Source: DATKFM01 sp963810485 (GTDB lineage: Bacteria; Pseudomonadota; Alphaproteobacteria; Dongiales; Dongiaceae). Taken from it: 64,000 nucleotides of DNA. Both the position numbers and the translations under genes were made by a program. Within the stretch, counting starts at the first letter, position 1. Every line of letters starts with the position of its first letter. This document shows, in pieces, positions 8,871 to 17,819 of the stretch. The stretch spans positions 124,001-188,000 of the forward strand of contig CAWENQ010000003.1 in the NCBI GenBank assembly GCA_963810485.1. Reading direction: 5' to 3'. Below the pieces are notes generated by a model. It was not told the origin of the DNA, searched no databases, and saw only the letters and a list, made by a program, of their open reading frames with translations.

Positions 8871-9692
8871 TTAGTAGGCAGCCGTGTCCTTCCAGAATCC
8901 GTGATTGCTGACCGCCTGGAGATCGGCGTGGCGCAGCTCGAGGCAGTTGCGCATGGAATAGCTCGAACGGGCCTCGACCGAGATCTGGCAGGCCTTGTAC
9001 ATGTCCTTGGCCATCGCCAAGCCTTCTGGTGTGGCATTCGCCAATGCCGGCTCGTTCGCCTTGGCCATCCACAGTTCGCCGCGCGTCCGCGCATTCTCCT
9101 GGCCGCTCTGCGGCAGGGCATTGATGAAGACGCTGGCAATGCGGGCGGCGTCGCTGGTGGCATTATTGGCGTCGAAGCGATCGGCGGCGAGCTCGCGCAT
9201 GATGGTGGTGGCGTACTCGATCTCTTCCATCGTCTGCGGCTGCACGTCGCCGGCTACCACCGCCGGCAAAACCGACACGTTCTCTCCGACCTCGATCTGC
9301 AGCGACGCGGCGCCGAGATCTGTCATCAGGGATTGAGGCACGGAGACATGCACCGACGTGAAGCCGATCTGACTGGTGATCTTCACATAGTCCTCGGCCG
9401 GCAGCCGGATCGACTCACCGGCCGCGGTCGTCGCGATCAAGGTCATGCTGGCGCCGGGGGCAAGCGTGTAGTCCTGGCCGGCGAACGGCGCTGGACGTGC
9501 TTCCTGCAGGCAGAAGGCGCTGAAATGCGCACCGCACTCCGCACCTGTGCAGCTCAAGGGTGTGGGGGCGCCATTGCTGGCGACGACGCCGAGGATCTGC
9601 GGCGCAGCTTCGGCGGAACCGATGGGGAGCGACAGCCCGAGCGTGAGGGCGGCGGCGGTCAGTGAACAGGTGAACAGCGGTCGCAGGGTCAT
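8871..9692 (-). CDS. Secreted protein of unknown family, paralogue A (first gene of three)
   Basis: 273 residues from the ATG at 9692, with AGGGAG upstream. The signal peptide ends near GSAEA, followed by APQILGVVASNGAPTP. It has the family marks: C-x4-C-x6-7-C with FCLQE, the central DVQPQTMEEIEYATTIM segment, the C-terminal Cys pair (KACQISVE and MRNCLELRH) and the terminal FWKDTAAY. It ends 22 bases before paralogue B. The three differ enough that recent duplication is unlikely, so they have probably diverged into a working set, perhaps a complex. No domain recognised. Confidence 0.8.
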   Translation of the reverse strand: MTLRPLFTCSLTAAALTLGLSLPIGSAEAAPQILGVVASNGAPTPLSCTGAECGAHFSAFCLQEARPAPFAGQDYTLAPGASMTLIATTAAGESIRLPAEDYVKITSQIGFTSVHVSVPQSLMTDLGAASLQIEVGENVSVLPAVVAGDVQPQTMEEIEYATTIMRELAADRFDANNATSDAARIASVFINALPQSGQENARTRGELWMAKANEPALANATPEGLAMAKDMYKACQISVEARSSYSMRNCLELRHADLQAVSNHGFWKDTAAY

Positions 9693-10096
9693 CGTCGGAC
9701 ACTCCCTAGGCTGAAGCGCCGGGGCCGTGCCGACCCGTCCTGCAAGCCCTTGCCGACAAGGACTTCGCCAAGAAGGCGGCATCGTCCGGCACAAGGAACC
9801 ATCTCCGCCACTAGTGGCTGGCGGAACGAATGCAGAATCGCACTGATCCGCGTCGCTGGTCAACAGGCACGATTGAGCGGGCGAGCTCAGCGAGAACTCC
9901 CTGGGCATCACAATTCCATGAGCGGGCTCGGTTTCCGCCTTGTCGCGGACTCACCGGACACAACGCGCGGTACCGGTGAAATCGGCAAGTCGATTGCGGC
10001 GCAAAGGGGCCAAGGCGGGTCGCCTCGCCGCAAGTTACCAGATGCCGCTGAAAACATAATCTGGCCAATCATTTAATCGATAAGGCGGAAGCGGAT
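9693..10096. other. Intergenic region, no gene seen
   Basis: About 400 bases between the divergent paralogue operon and the MttB-like gene. It presumably holds both promoters. I see no convincing reading frame, RNA gene or strong hairpin. The stretch just before 10097 is relatively AT-rich, with GGCGGAAGCG as a weak binding site for the MttB-like start. Confidence 0.5.
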
Positions 10097-11697
10097 ATGA
10101 GCAACGCATCTCCAGAGGTTTCGGCGCCGGTAGCACCCACCGGTGGCCGCCGCGCCCGCGGCGGTTCCGATGCGCGCCGCGCCGCCCGCAGCCGGCCGAA
10201 GATCGAGCAACTTCCCAATATCGTTCGCAAGGTGCCGCTGGTGGAGGTGCTGGACGAGGAGGGGCTGCAGATCATCGAGAACAATGCCGACACGATTCTG
10301 CAGGAAATCGGCATCGAGTTCCGCGACGAGCCGGAGGCGCTGCGAGCTGTGGAAGGATGCCGGCGCCGATGTGCAAGGGCACGCGCATCCGTTTCCCGAA
10401 GGGCCTGCCGCGCTCGATCATCCAGAAGACCGCGCCGCGCGAGTATGTGCAGCATGCGCGCAACCCGGCGCGCAACGTCACCATCGGCGGCAACAACACG
10501 GTGTTCGCGCCGGTCTATGGCCCGCCCTTCATCCGCAACCTCGATGAGGGCCGCCGCTATGCCACCATCGAGGATTTCCGCAATTTCGTGAAGCTCGCCT
10601 ACATGTCGCCGTCGATCCATCATTCGGGCGGCACGGTGTGCGAGCCGGTCGACCTGCCGGTGAACAAGCGGCATCTCGACATGGTCTACAGCCACATCCG
10701 CTATTCCGACAAGCCGTTCATGGGCTCGGTCACCCAGCCGGAGCGCGCCGCAGGACACGGTGGAGCATGGCGAAGATCGTGTTCGGCGCCGAGTTCCTGC
10801 GAGCAGAACACCGTGATCACCAGCCTGATCAACGCCAACTCGCCGATGGTCTGGGACGGCACCATGCTGGGCGCGCTCAAGGTCTATGCGCGCGACCAAC
10901 CAGGCCTGCATCATCACGCCGTTCATCCTGTCGGGCGCGATGAGCCCGGTGACGGCGGCGGGCACGCTCGCGCAGGTGCTGGCGGAAGTGCTGTCGGGCG
11001 CCGGCGACCACGCAGCTCGTATCGCCCGGGCGCGCCGGTGATGTTCGGCGTGTTCGCGAGCTCCATCTCCATGCAGTCGGGCGCGCCGACCTTCGGCACG
11101 CCGGAGCCGACGCTGGTGTCCTTCGCCGCGCGGGCAGCTGGCGCGGCGGCTCGGCATTCCGTTCCGCACCGGCGGCTCGCTCTGCGGCTCGAAGATGGCC
11201 GACGCGCAGGCGGCCTATGAGAGCGCGCAGACGCTGACTGCCGACGCTGCTCGCCGGCACCAACTTCGTGCTGCATGCGGCGGGCTGGCTCGAAGGCGGG
11301 CTGGCGTCGGGCTATGAGAAGTTCGTCATGGATGCCGACCAGCTCGCCATGATGCAGGTGCTCGCCGGCGGCGTCGATCTCAGCGAGAACGGCCAGGCGA
11401 TGGACGCCATCCGCGAAGTGGGCGCCCGCGCGGTCGGCGCGACAGCCATTTCCTGGCTGCGCCCACACCCAGGCGCAATTTCGAGACGGCGTTCTACCGC
11501 TCGACCATCGCCGACAACAACAGCTTCGAGCAGTGGGAAGCCGAGGGCGCGCCAGGATGCCGCCCAGCGCGCCAACACAGCTGTGGAAGAAGATGCTGAG
11601 CGAATATGAAGCACCGCCGATCGATCCCGGCGTCGACGAGGCGCTGTTGGAGTACATCGCCAAGAAGAAGGCGGCGGTTCCGGATTCGAATGTGTGA
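10097..11697 (+). CDS. MttB-like (trimethylamine methyltransferase family) protein, disrupted by many extra bases
   Basis: The reading frame is recognisable end to end only if many shifts are allowed. Extra single bases can be placed at 10343, 10377, 10750, 10766, 10800, 10894, 11003, 11028, 11131, 11243, 11476, 11549 and 11577. About 14 surplus bases lie in 11421-11446 and one base may be missing near 11456. Corrected, it gives about 524 residues with no stop, including TIGGNNTVFAPVYGPPF, HSGGTVCEP, NANSPMVWDGTML, SFAAGQLARRLGIP and GCAHTQANFETAFYR. These match non-pyrrolysine MttB relatives, which demethylate quaternary amines such as glycine betaine onto a corrinoid protein. No corrinoid partner gene is nearby. 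It may be broken in the organism or mis-sequenced here. Confidence 0.75.
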
Positions 11698-11902
11698 CCG
11701 CCGGTGACGGGAATTATGGCATAGCCATTCCTCTGCCTTGATCTGACAACGCGTTGAAAGCAATGGATTCGCGTCACAGGCCGGCCCTGACGCGGCCCAA
11801 TGGATTGCATTGGATTTTAACGAAATCTTAAGGTTCCTTGCCGCAAGGTAAAGGAGACGGAGTCCGCCGCTGAGAGCGGGCCTGGGTGGAGATTCAACGA
11901 AA

Positions 11903-12766
11903 ATGCAGAACCGGCTCGATCGGAAAAAGGAGAGCCTGATAGCCCTGCCGTTTGCGGCAGTCCTGGCATTGGGCGCCGCGAGCTATAGTTTGGCATCGAC
12001 AATGGTGTCATGGCCGGCGCCAGCGGGTGCGGCTGACGCATCCCAATCCACCGACATGTGGCGCGTGCTGTTCATCGCCGGCGGCGCCGAAGGCCGTGCG
12101 CCATCAGGAGGAGGCACTTGGGTTCCGCTGGCCGTGGGCTCGATCCTGGAACCGGGCAGCGAGATTCGAACGGCGGCTGCCGCCGAGGTCTACCTCGGCA
12201 GCGGCGAACAGACCGTCAATGTGGAACCCAACAGCCGCATCGAATTGCCGCTGCCGAAGCGCGCTCCGGCGACCCGGGTCATGCAATGGTTCGGCGAAGT
12301 GATTTACGAGATCGGCAAAGGGCCGCCGGGGCATTTCGAGGTGGATACGCCGCATCTCGTCGCCGTGGTGAAGGGTACGAAGTTCTCCGTCACCGTTGAC
12401 GAACGCGGCAGCGCCGTCGATGTCAGCGAGGGCGTTGTTCATGTCACCGCCGGCCGGGACAAGGAAAACGGAACGGATGTTACTGCCGGCGGCAATGCCG
12501 CGGTGTCAAAGTCGAAACCGGATAACGTCTCCGTTTCGGCCGGAAAGAGCGCCAATGCGGGAGCCACAGCCTCCGGCAGCAGCGCGAGCAGTGCCAAGAG
12601 CAGCAAAGAAAGTGCTGATGGCAGCGCCAACGGTACTGCCGAAGGCAAAGCCAAGGGAACCGCCGATGGCAAGGCCAACGGAGCCGCCAATGGCAATGGG
12701 AACGGTGACGGCAAGGGCAACGGCAAAGGGAAAGGCAACGACAAAGGGAAAGGCAACGGCAGCTAG
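11903..12766 (+). CDS. FecR-domain secreted or membrane-anchored protein with low-complexity tail
   Basis: 287 residues. Residues 11-45 form a signal or anchor segment (IALPFAAVLALGAASYSL). A FecR-type domain spans about 50-190: GSILEPGSEIRTAAAAEVYL, NVEPNSRIELP and TPHLVAVVKGTKFSVTVD are the usual beta-strand pattern. The last 85 residues are low complexity, first Ser/Ala/Lys and then Gly-Asn-Lys-rich (GNGKGKGN). Outside iron uptake, FecR domains often bind surface polymers or relay signals across the periplasm. No sigma factor or TonB receptor is adjacent, so a FecI/FecR system is unlikely. Confidence 0.8.
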   Translation: MQNRLDRKKESLIALPFAAVLALGAASYSLASTMVSWPAPAGAADASQSTDMWRVLFIAGGAEGRAPSGGGTWVPLAVGSILEPGSEIRTAAAAEVYLGSGEQTVNVEPNSRIELPLPKRAPATRVMQWFGEVIYEIGKGPPGHFEVDTPHLVAVVKGTKFSVTVDERGSAVDVSEGVVHVTAGRDKENGTDVTAGGNAAVSKSKPDNVSVSAGKSANAGATASGSSASSAKSSKESADGSANGTAEGKAKGTADGKANGAANGNGNGDGKGNGKGKGNDKGKGNGS

Positions 12767-12847
12767 TGCCGACCCTGTGCGATAGCCTCCATCCCGAATT
12801 ACCGTAGCGCCGTCACAATCGGCATTCTCCGGCCGCTTCGAAATCCC

Positions 12848-13819
12848 TCAGGAAAAAATCTCTGCAACTCCCGACAGGCCGCGCTCGACGCGGATCTGAT
12901 AGGCGCGTGCGGCGGCGGCGGCCATCGCGACCTGTGACAGCGCGAATGCGATTAGGACAATAATGACGGCGATGATGAACGACGGAGAGGTGAAAAGGCC
13001 GGGATTCGCAGATCCGAACGGATCGATTGCCGTGTCCGCCAAGCCCGGGTTCTGGATCACGAAAGTGACGATCACAATCACGAAGGCGATGACGTAAGCG
13101 ACAAATGCTGGCGCGTAGATAAGCACGAAGACAAAGAACAATCGCCACATCGCGCCGCGACTCTCCGCAAATGACTGCCGCAAGGCTGAGCCCGGACGAT
13201 CGGCAGCGGCGATTGGAAAGGCGAGGCTGCTTCGTGCGGCAAGCAGGGAGGCGCAGAGCAACGCCGATACATATATTGCGATGAATACTGTCAAAGCGGA
13301 CGGCGTGGTCGCAAAGAGGGTCGATATCGCAACCTGGTCGAAGGGATCGGTTCCGTAGAACAGCAAGAAAAAGGGTACATGGATCAAGCTGGCGACTAGG
13401 AAATAGCCATAGACGGCGGCAGATGCCCAGAAGAAGCGGCGCCCGTAGCTGCTGGCCCAATATGCGAAGTAAGAATGTCGAGGCGGCTCACGAAGCAGAA
13501 TGTACCTCTGAAACACTACACCCAACGGCGTTTGCGCCGCCGCCAGTGCAGCATAGCCCAAATATGCCGAGACGATGGTGACACCAAGCGCAAGCGTTCG
13601 CTCCATTCCTCCGGCAGCACTACTCAACCAGCCTTGCGTGGTGAAGCTGACATAGAACAATGCCCCCATCGCGGTGACGACTGCCACGGAGCCATACACA
13701 AAATAGCGGAACATGGCGCCGCTGGCGAAAATGACGCCGATGCCGAGCCGGTAGCCGTCATACGCCGTGCGCCAGACGGGAATCTTCGGGCGGGGCAGGG
13801 TCGCGGAAATGTCGATCAT
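12848..13819 (-). CDS. Polytopic membrane protein of unknown function
   Basis: 323 residues with about six predicted membrane segments, for example YGSVAVVTAMGALFYV, FFWASAAVYGYFLVASLIH, ALTVFIAIYVSALLCASLLA, FFVFVLIYAPAFVAYVIAFV and IIAVIIVLIAFALSQVA. The N-terminus is cytoplasmic-looking (MIDISATLPRPKIPVWR). No catalytic motif or transporter signature is visible. It is transcribed on its own and converges on the FecR-domain gene. I do not recognise the family. Confidence 0.7.
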   Translation of the reverse strand: MIDISATLPRPKIPVWRTAYDGYRLGIGVIFASGAMFRYFVYGSVAVVTAMGALFYVSFTTQGWLSSAAGGMERTLALGVTIVSAYLGYAALAAAQTPLGVVFQRYILLREPPRHSYFAYWASSYGRRFFWASAAVYGYFLVASLIHVPFFLLFYGTDPFDQVAISTLFATTPSALTVFIAIYVSALLCASLLAARSSLAFPIAAADRPGSALRQSFAESRGAMWRLFFVFVLIYAPAFVAYVIAFVIVIVTFVIQNPGLADTAIDPFGSANPGLFTSPSFIIAVIIVLIAFALSQVAMAAAAARAYQIRVERGLSGVAEIFS

Positions 13820-13971
13820 CTGAATTCTCGAAGCTGAAAATCTGTAGTGGACTATGGGTCACTTTCTGGCACGGCAAATGTAAATACAATCTAAAGGTGA
13901 TAAATCTTCTGTGCCTGCTATCGTCTGCGCCGGGTTGCCAATCCCGCGACCCCGATGCCAGACTGCGCACC

Positions 13972-14853
13972 ATGAAACCGCGGCGATTGGGCGATATCTC
14001 GCTGGCGCGCATCCTCGAGCGCGAGGAGCCGGCGTTTGTCACGACGAAGCTGATACCCAATGCGACGCCGGAGGCGCTGGCGCCGTACCGGCAGTGGCTC
14101 GAACCGCTGGCGCTGGATCCCAAGACCGGCCTTTTGATCCTGCCGATCCAGACCTATGTGGTGCGCACGCGGCATCACAACATCCTCATCGATGCCTGCC
14201 TGGGCGAGGACAAGACCACGCGCTGGCATTTGCCGTGGCACAAAATGAAAGGTCTGACATTCCTGCGCGACCTGGCCGCGCTGGGGCTGGCGCCCGAGGA
14301 CATCGACTACGTGATGTGCACCCATCTCCATGGCGACCATATCGGCTGGAACACGCGGCTGCTGGACGGGCGCTGGGTCCCGACATTCCCCAAGGCGCGC
14401 TATGTCATGTCACATGCAGAGGTGGATTATTACCGGAACTTTAACAAAACGGCTTCGGCGGAAGCCTATGAGGAATGCGTCGACGAAAGCGTGCTGCCGG
14501 TGGTGGAAGCGGGGCAGGCGGTGCTGATCGGCGGCGACTTCGCGCTCGACGATGAAGTCTGGATCGATCCAATGCCCGGCCACACGCTGGGGCACTATGG
14601 CGTTCATATGCGCTCCCAGGGCCAGGAGGCGGTGATGATCGGCGACGTCATGCATAGCCCCGTGCAGTGCGCCGAGCCCGATTGGCATGCCGGCAGCGAT
14701 CTGGATCCGGCGCTGGCGCGGCAGTCCCGCCGGCGATTCCTGGAATGGGCAGCGGAGACGCAGCACCTGGTGCTGACGGCGCATTTCCCGTCGCCGTCCA
14801 TCGGCCACATCAAGCGGCAGGGCGCGGCCTTCCGCTTCGACTATAGTGAGTAA
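13972..14853 (+). CDS. Metallo-beta-lactamase-fold hydrolase
   Basis: 293 residues from the ATG at 13972 (MKPRRLGDIS). The zinc motif THLHGDHIG lies at about 117-125, further ligands are in GHTLGHY and IGDVMHSP, and the terminal AHFPSPSIGH matches the family. The closest functional relatives are lactonase-like and quorum-quenching-type MBL hydrolases, but the substrate cannot be assigned. The frame is open upstream to 13897, but that part lacks the family's N-terminal sequence. It is followed by a 170-base gap before the ParA-PilZ gene. Confidence 0.87.
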   Translation: MKPRRLGDISLARILEREEPAFVTTKLIPNATPEALAPYRQWLEPLALDPKTGLLILPIQTYVVRTRHHNILIDACLGEDKTTRWHLPWHKMKGLTFLRDLAALGLAPEDIDYVMCTHLHGDHIGWNTRLLDGRWVPTFPKARYVMSHAEVDYYRNFNKTASAEAYEECVDESVLPVVEAGQAVLIGGDFALDDEVWIDPMPGHTLGHYGVHMRSQGQEAVMIGDVMHSPVQCAEPDWHAGSDLDPALARQSRRRFLEWAAETQHLVLTAHFPSPSIGHIKRQGAAFRFDYSE

Positions 14854-15023
14854 CCACAAGGTCTCAGCCCGGCTTTTGCTGACATTTCATGAACATCCGG
14901 CCGGGTTTTTACGAACATTTCACCATTAAGACTGATAGTCGAGCTTGGAAATCTTGACGATGGACAGGGTCGCGCGTGGCCGTCCCGCCGTCGCCATGGG
15001 TGATGTTCGGAGTTCCTAACCCT

Positions 15024-16208
15024 ATGCGTGTGCTCGCATTTGCTTCGCAGAAAAGCGGCGCGGGAAAGACAACGCTCGCCGGCCATATGGCCGTGCAGGC
15101 GCAGCAGGGCGGCATTGGCAATGTCGCGCTGATCGACATCGATCCCGAAGCGAGCCTGGCCGATTGGTGCGCCCAGCGCGGCGAGCAGCCGGTGAAATAT
15201 GCGCGCGCGACGCAAGCTGACCTGCTTCAGAAAATCGAAAGTCTGCGCGCCGACGGCACCGACCTCGTGGTCATCGACACGCCGGCGGCCCTCGGCCAAT
15301 CCATTGAGGCGGCTCTGGTTGTTGCGGATTTGATCGCCATTCCCGCGCGCCCCTGCGCCCATGATCTGGACGCGGCCAGCGCCATCGTCGAGCTTGTGCA
15401 ACTGTCGGGCAAGCCCTTCGTGTTCGTCATCAATGGCGTCGAGGCCAACGCCGAATTGCCGCCGGAAGTGGTGATGACATTGGCCCAGCATGGTCCGGTG
15501 GCGACCGCGGCGATCCCGCGCAATATCGCCTTTGTCGAAAGCATGATGGACGGTCGCACGGTGATGGAAATCAGCAGCGAGCTGTCGCCGTCGGGCAATG
15601 TGCAGAAACTCTGGGAATACTTCGCCAAACGCCTGCCGAAAGCGGGCGATGGCGCCGCCGCCGCGCCGAGGCCGGCCGATGTTCCGCCGCCGCCGGCCGA
15701 CGGCGAAACGGGCAAGCCGGCCGGCGACCTCTTTTCGAACAAGACGGCCGGCAAGGGCGAGTCTTCAGCGGCTTCGGCGTTCCAATCGGGCATGGCCGCC
15801 GCGGCGGCGGAATCTGCTCCCGCAACTTCCGCAGCCCCTGCCGCTTCGTTGGCGGCAGCGCCATCTCCGGCATCCGATGGCGGCGAGCAGTCGAGCCCCG
15901 AGGCGATGCGCAAATATCCGCGCTTCGTCTATGACCGGCCGGCCAAGATCAAGCTCGGCGACAAGGAGTATGACTGCGTCGTGCACGACATCTCCGCCGG
16001 CGGCGCGCTCATCATGGCAAGCTTGCCGTTCAAGGTCGGCGATATTGTCTTCCTCAAGCTTGAATCGATCGATGATCTGACCTCCGAAGTGCGCCATCGC
16101 GAGGAGGACCGCGTCGGCCTGCGCTTCAAGATCGAACCGCGCCAGCAGCTCAGCCTGGTGAAGAGCCTCTCGGCCATGGTGCAGGCCGGGACAGGACGGC
16201 GCGCCTAG
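15024..16208 (+). CDS. ParA/MinD-type ATPase fused to a C-terminal PilZ domain
   Basis: 394 residues from the ATG at 15024 (MRVLAFASQ), with GGAG 11 bases upstream. Residues 1-210 are a ParA-family ATPase: deviant Walker A KSGAGKTT at about 10-17, ALIDIDPE as the A' motif and VVIDTPAA as Walker B. A Pro/Ala-rich linker of about 80 residues follows. The C-terminal 95 residues form a PilZ domain with both cyclic-di-GMP signature parts: RxxxR (RKYPR, about 296-300) and DxSxxG (DISAGG, about 322). The architecture suggests an ATPase gradient or polarity protein whose activity or location responds to cyclic di-GMP. That role is inference; the two domains are directly visible. The next gene is a paralogous ParA without PilZ. 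Confidence 0.88.
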   Translation: MRVLAFASQKSGAGKTTLAGHMAVQAQQGGIGNVALIDIDPEASLADWCAQRGEQPVKYARATQADLLQKIESLRADGTDLVVIDTPAALGQSIEAALVVADLIAIPARPCAHDLDAASAIVELVQLSGKPFVFVINGVEANAELPPEVVMTLAQHGPVATAAIPRNIAFVESMMDGRTVMEISSELSPSGNVQKLWEYFAKRLPKAGDGAAAAPRPADVPPPPADGETGKPAGDLFSNKTAGKGESSAASAFQSGMAAAAAESAPATSAAPAASLAAAPSPASDGGEQSSPEAMRKYPRFVYDRPAKIKLGDKEYDCVVHDISAGGALIMASLPFKVGDIVFLKLESIDDLTSEVRHREEDRVGLRFKIEPRQQLSLVKSLSAMVQAGTGRRA

Positions 16209-16494
16209 ACCCGCCATCAAGGTAAATATTCCAAGTAATTCGCCGGGAATTTACGTCTGATAAAGACATCCGGTGTTACCGGATATGGCGGCGATAATAT
16301 TTCCCTCACCTTATTTTGCGCGAAGAATACGGGCTATTTACGATATTGCCCGCACCAGTAAGGGTTCATTAAGGATTGCTCTCTATAAGATTTTTAATGA
16401 CGTGATAGGGAATCGCGTCTGTCTTCCAGCCGTTCGGTCGTCCGATCCCGGCTGTCTTTCCCGCGGCTTGGAGAGCCGCACCAGGAGTCGTTAA
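16209..16494. promoter_or_regulatory. AT-rich intergenic region upstream of the second ParA gene
   Basis: 286 bases, clearly richer in A and T than the flanking genes. It contains the inverted repeat at 16268-16284 and stretches such as AAGATTTTTAATGACG that could hold a promoter for the ParA/RHH/PAS genes. GGAG sits about 10 bases before the ATG at 16495. No reading frame of substance. Confidence 0.5.
16268..16284. promoter_or_regulatory. Perfect inverted repeat, candidate operator or partition site
   Basis: ATCCGGT-GTT-ACCGGAT: two perfect 7-base arms around a 3-base spacer, in the AT-rich region between the two ParA genes. Its position before a ParA plus ribbon-helix-helix pair suggests an operator or centromere-like site for the RHH protein. 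Only one clear copy is seen. Confidence 0.4.
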
Positions 16495-17211
16495 ATGCAA
16501 GTGATGGCGTTTGCTTCGCAGAAGGGCGGTTCCGGCAAGACAACGCTGGCCGGACATATCGCCGTGCAGGCCGAGCGCGCGGGCTTCGGCCCGGTGGCGC
16601 TGGTCGATACCGATCCTCAGGGCAGCTTGGCGGATTGGTGGAACGAGCGCGAAGCGGACACGCCGCTATTCGCGCACACCTCCATCGCGCGCCTGTCGGA
16701 AGACCTCGCGCGCATGCGCGGCATGGGAATCAATCTCGTCGTCATCGACACGCCGCCGGCGATCACCGCGACCATCGCGGAAGTGATCCGCCTGTGCGAC
16801 CTCGTCGTCGTGCCGACCCGGCCGAGCCCGCATGATCTGCGCGCCGTCGGCGTCACGGTCGAGCTGGTGGAGCGCCTGGGCAAGCCGCTGGTCTTCGTCG
16901 TCAACGCCGCTTCGCCGCGCGCCCGCATCACCTCCGAAGCTGTCATCGCGCTGTCGCAGCATGGCACGCTGGCGCCGTCAGTCATTCATAACCGCACCGA
17001 TTTCGCCGCCAGCATGATCGATGGCCGCACGGTGATGGAACTCGAAGAGGGCTCCCGCTCCGGCCAGGAATGCGAGCAGCTCTGGCAGTATCTGCAGAAC
17101 CGTCTCAAGAACCTTGCGCGCGCGCAAGGCGCGCCGACTGGCCAGGCGCCGGCCGGCACGAAATCCGCCGCCGCCATGCAGGCCGCCGGCGAAGGGCATG
17201 GAGCGAAGTAG
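16495..17211 (+). CDS. ParA-family ATPase
   Basis: 238 residues. Walker A is KGGSGKTT at about 10-17, the A' motif LVDTDPQGSLADWW follows, and Walker B is LVVIDTPPA. It is closely related to the ATPase half of the upstream ParA-PilZ protein (both share ASQK-GKTTLAGH, AVQA, SLADW and MMDGRTVME or MIDGRTVME), so the pair arose by duplication. It lacks a long N-terminal extension, as in short ParA proteins of the ParF/type Ib kind that work with small DNA-binding or adaptor partners. The ribbon-helix-helix gene starts 3 bases after its stop, which fits such a pair. Confidence 0.88.
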   Translation: MQVMAFASQKGGSGKTTLAGHIAVQAERAGFGPVALVDTDPQGSLADWWNEREADTPLFAHTSIARLSEDLARMRGMGINLVVIDTPPAITATIAEVIRLCDLVVVPTRPSPHDLRAVGVTVELVERLGKPLVFVVNAASPRARITSEAVIALSQHGTLAPSVIHNRTDFAASMIDGRTVMELEEGSRSGQECEQLWQYLQNRLKNLARAQGAPTGQAPAGTKSAAAMQAAGEGHGAK

Positions 17212-17214
17212 TCC

Positions 17215-17790
17215 ATGCGGGCTGCATCGCTGACAGGCAGATTGCTGGCGGTCAAAGGTCGCTCCGCGGCGACGGCATTGCTGAACCGCGCCGTCTCGGC
17301 GCCGCCGATGCCGGCACCCCAGGACCAAGGCCAGCGCGAGCCGGTCATGGACGCCCGGCCGACGCTGGATATGACGGTCACCGACGCTGCTACCCCCCAA
17401 CAGACAATTGCCGCCGCCGAACTGCCGGAGCGCCCGCCGCTCATGCAGCCGAAGCTGGAGCGTTCGCCGCTCATGCAGCCGAAGAAGGTGATCCGCATGC
17501 CGATGCCGGCTGTGGTGCCCCATTGGGCCGCCGAGCGGGTTGCGGAGACGAGCAAGAAGAAGATTTCCGTGCGCCTGGATGCGCCGCGCCATTTCCGCAT
17601 GAAGCTGGTGGCGTTCAAGATGAACTGGAGCGCGCAGGAGCTGATGACCCGCGCCTTCGATCGTCTGGTGAAGAAGGTTGCGCCGGAATTTGTGGACGCT
17701 CTGCCGCCGGCTGAAGAGGGGCAACCCTTTCAGGCGGAAGCAGAGGACGCGCCCGCGATGCTTGAGGCATCGGTCGGGCGTGCCGATTGA
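17215..17790 (+). CDS. Ribbon-helix-helix protein, probable ParA partner
   Basis: 191 residues. The N-terminal 110 are disordered and Pro/Ala-rich, with a tandem PPLMQPK/SPLMQPK motif at about 75-93. Residues about 115-160 (KKKISVRLDAPRHFRMKL then SAQELMTRAFDRLVKK) have the strand-helix-helix pattern of ribbon-helix-helix proteins such as ParG or CopG. The acidic C-terminal tail is disordered. In type Ib partition systems the RHH protein binds DNA and its flexible N-terminus stimulates ParA ATP hydrolysis. The gene order and 3-base spacing suggest the same here. It could instead be an adaptor for cargo other than DNA. Confidence 0.7.
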   Translation: MRAASLTGRLLAVKGRSAATALLNRAVSAPPMPAPQDQGQREPVMDARPTLDMTVTDAATPQQTIAAAELPERPPLMQPKLERSPLMQPKKVIRMPMPAVVPHWAAERVAETSKKKISVRLDAPRHFRMKLVAFKMNWSAQELMTRAFDRLVKKVAPEFVDALPPAEEGQPFQAEAEDAPAMLEASVGRAD

Positions 17791-17819
17791 TAGGGGAAAT
17801 CGGAAGCGGTCAACCGGTT

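Noticed and set aside
8849..9163. Longer N-terminus for secreted paralogue B
   Set aside because: The extension overlaps paralogue A out of frame, has no signal peptide, and the MTMYARIL start has a good ribosome binding site and a signal peptide matching its paralogues.
10097..11697. Pyrrolysine-type MttB with an in-frame amber codon
   Set aside because: The corrected frame contains no in-frame TAG, and no pyl genes are seen. The disruptions are extra bases, not amber codons.
11903..12766. A FecI/FecR iron-signalling system
   Set aside because: Only the FecR domain is present; there is no ECF sigma factor or TonB-dependent receptor next to it, and the C-terminal tail is unlike FecR.
15024..17790. 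A plasmid or chromosomal partition locus
   Set aside because: No ParB, parS cluster, replication initiator, or plasmid mobility gene is nearby, and the first ParA carries a PilZ domain.
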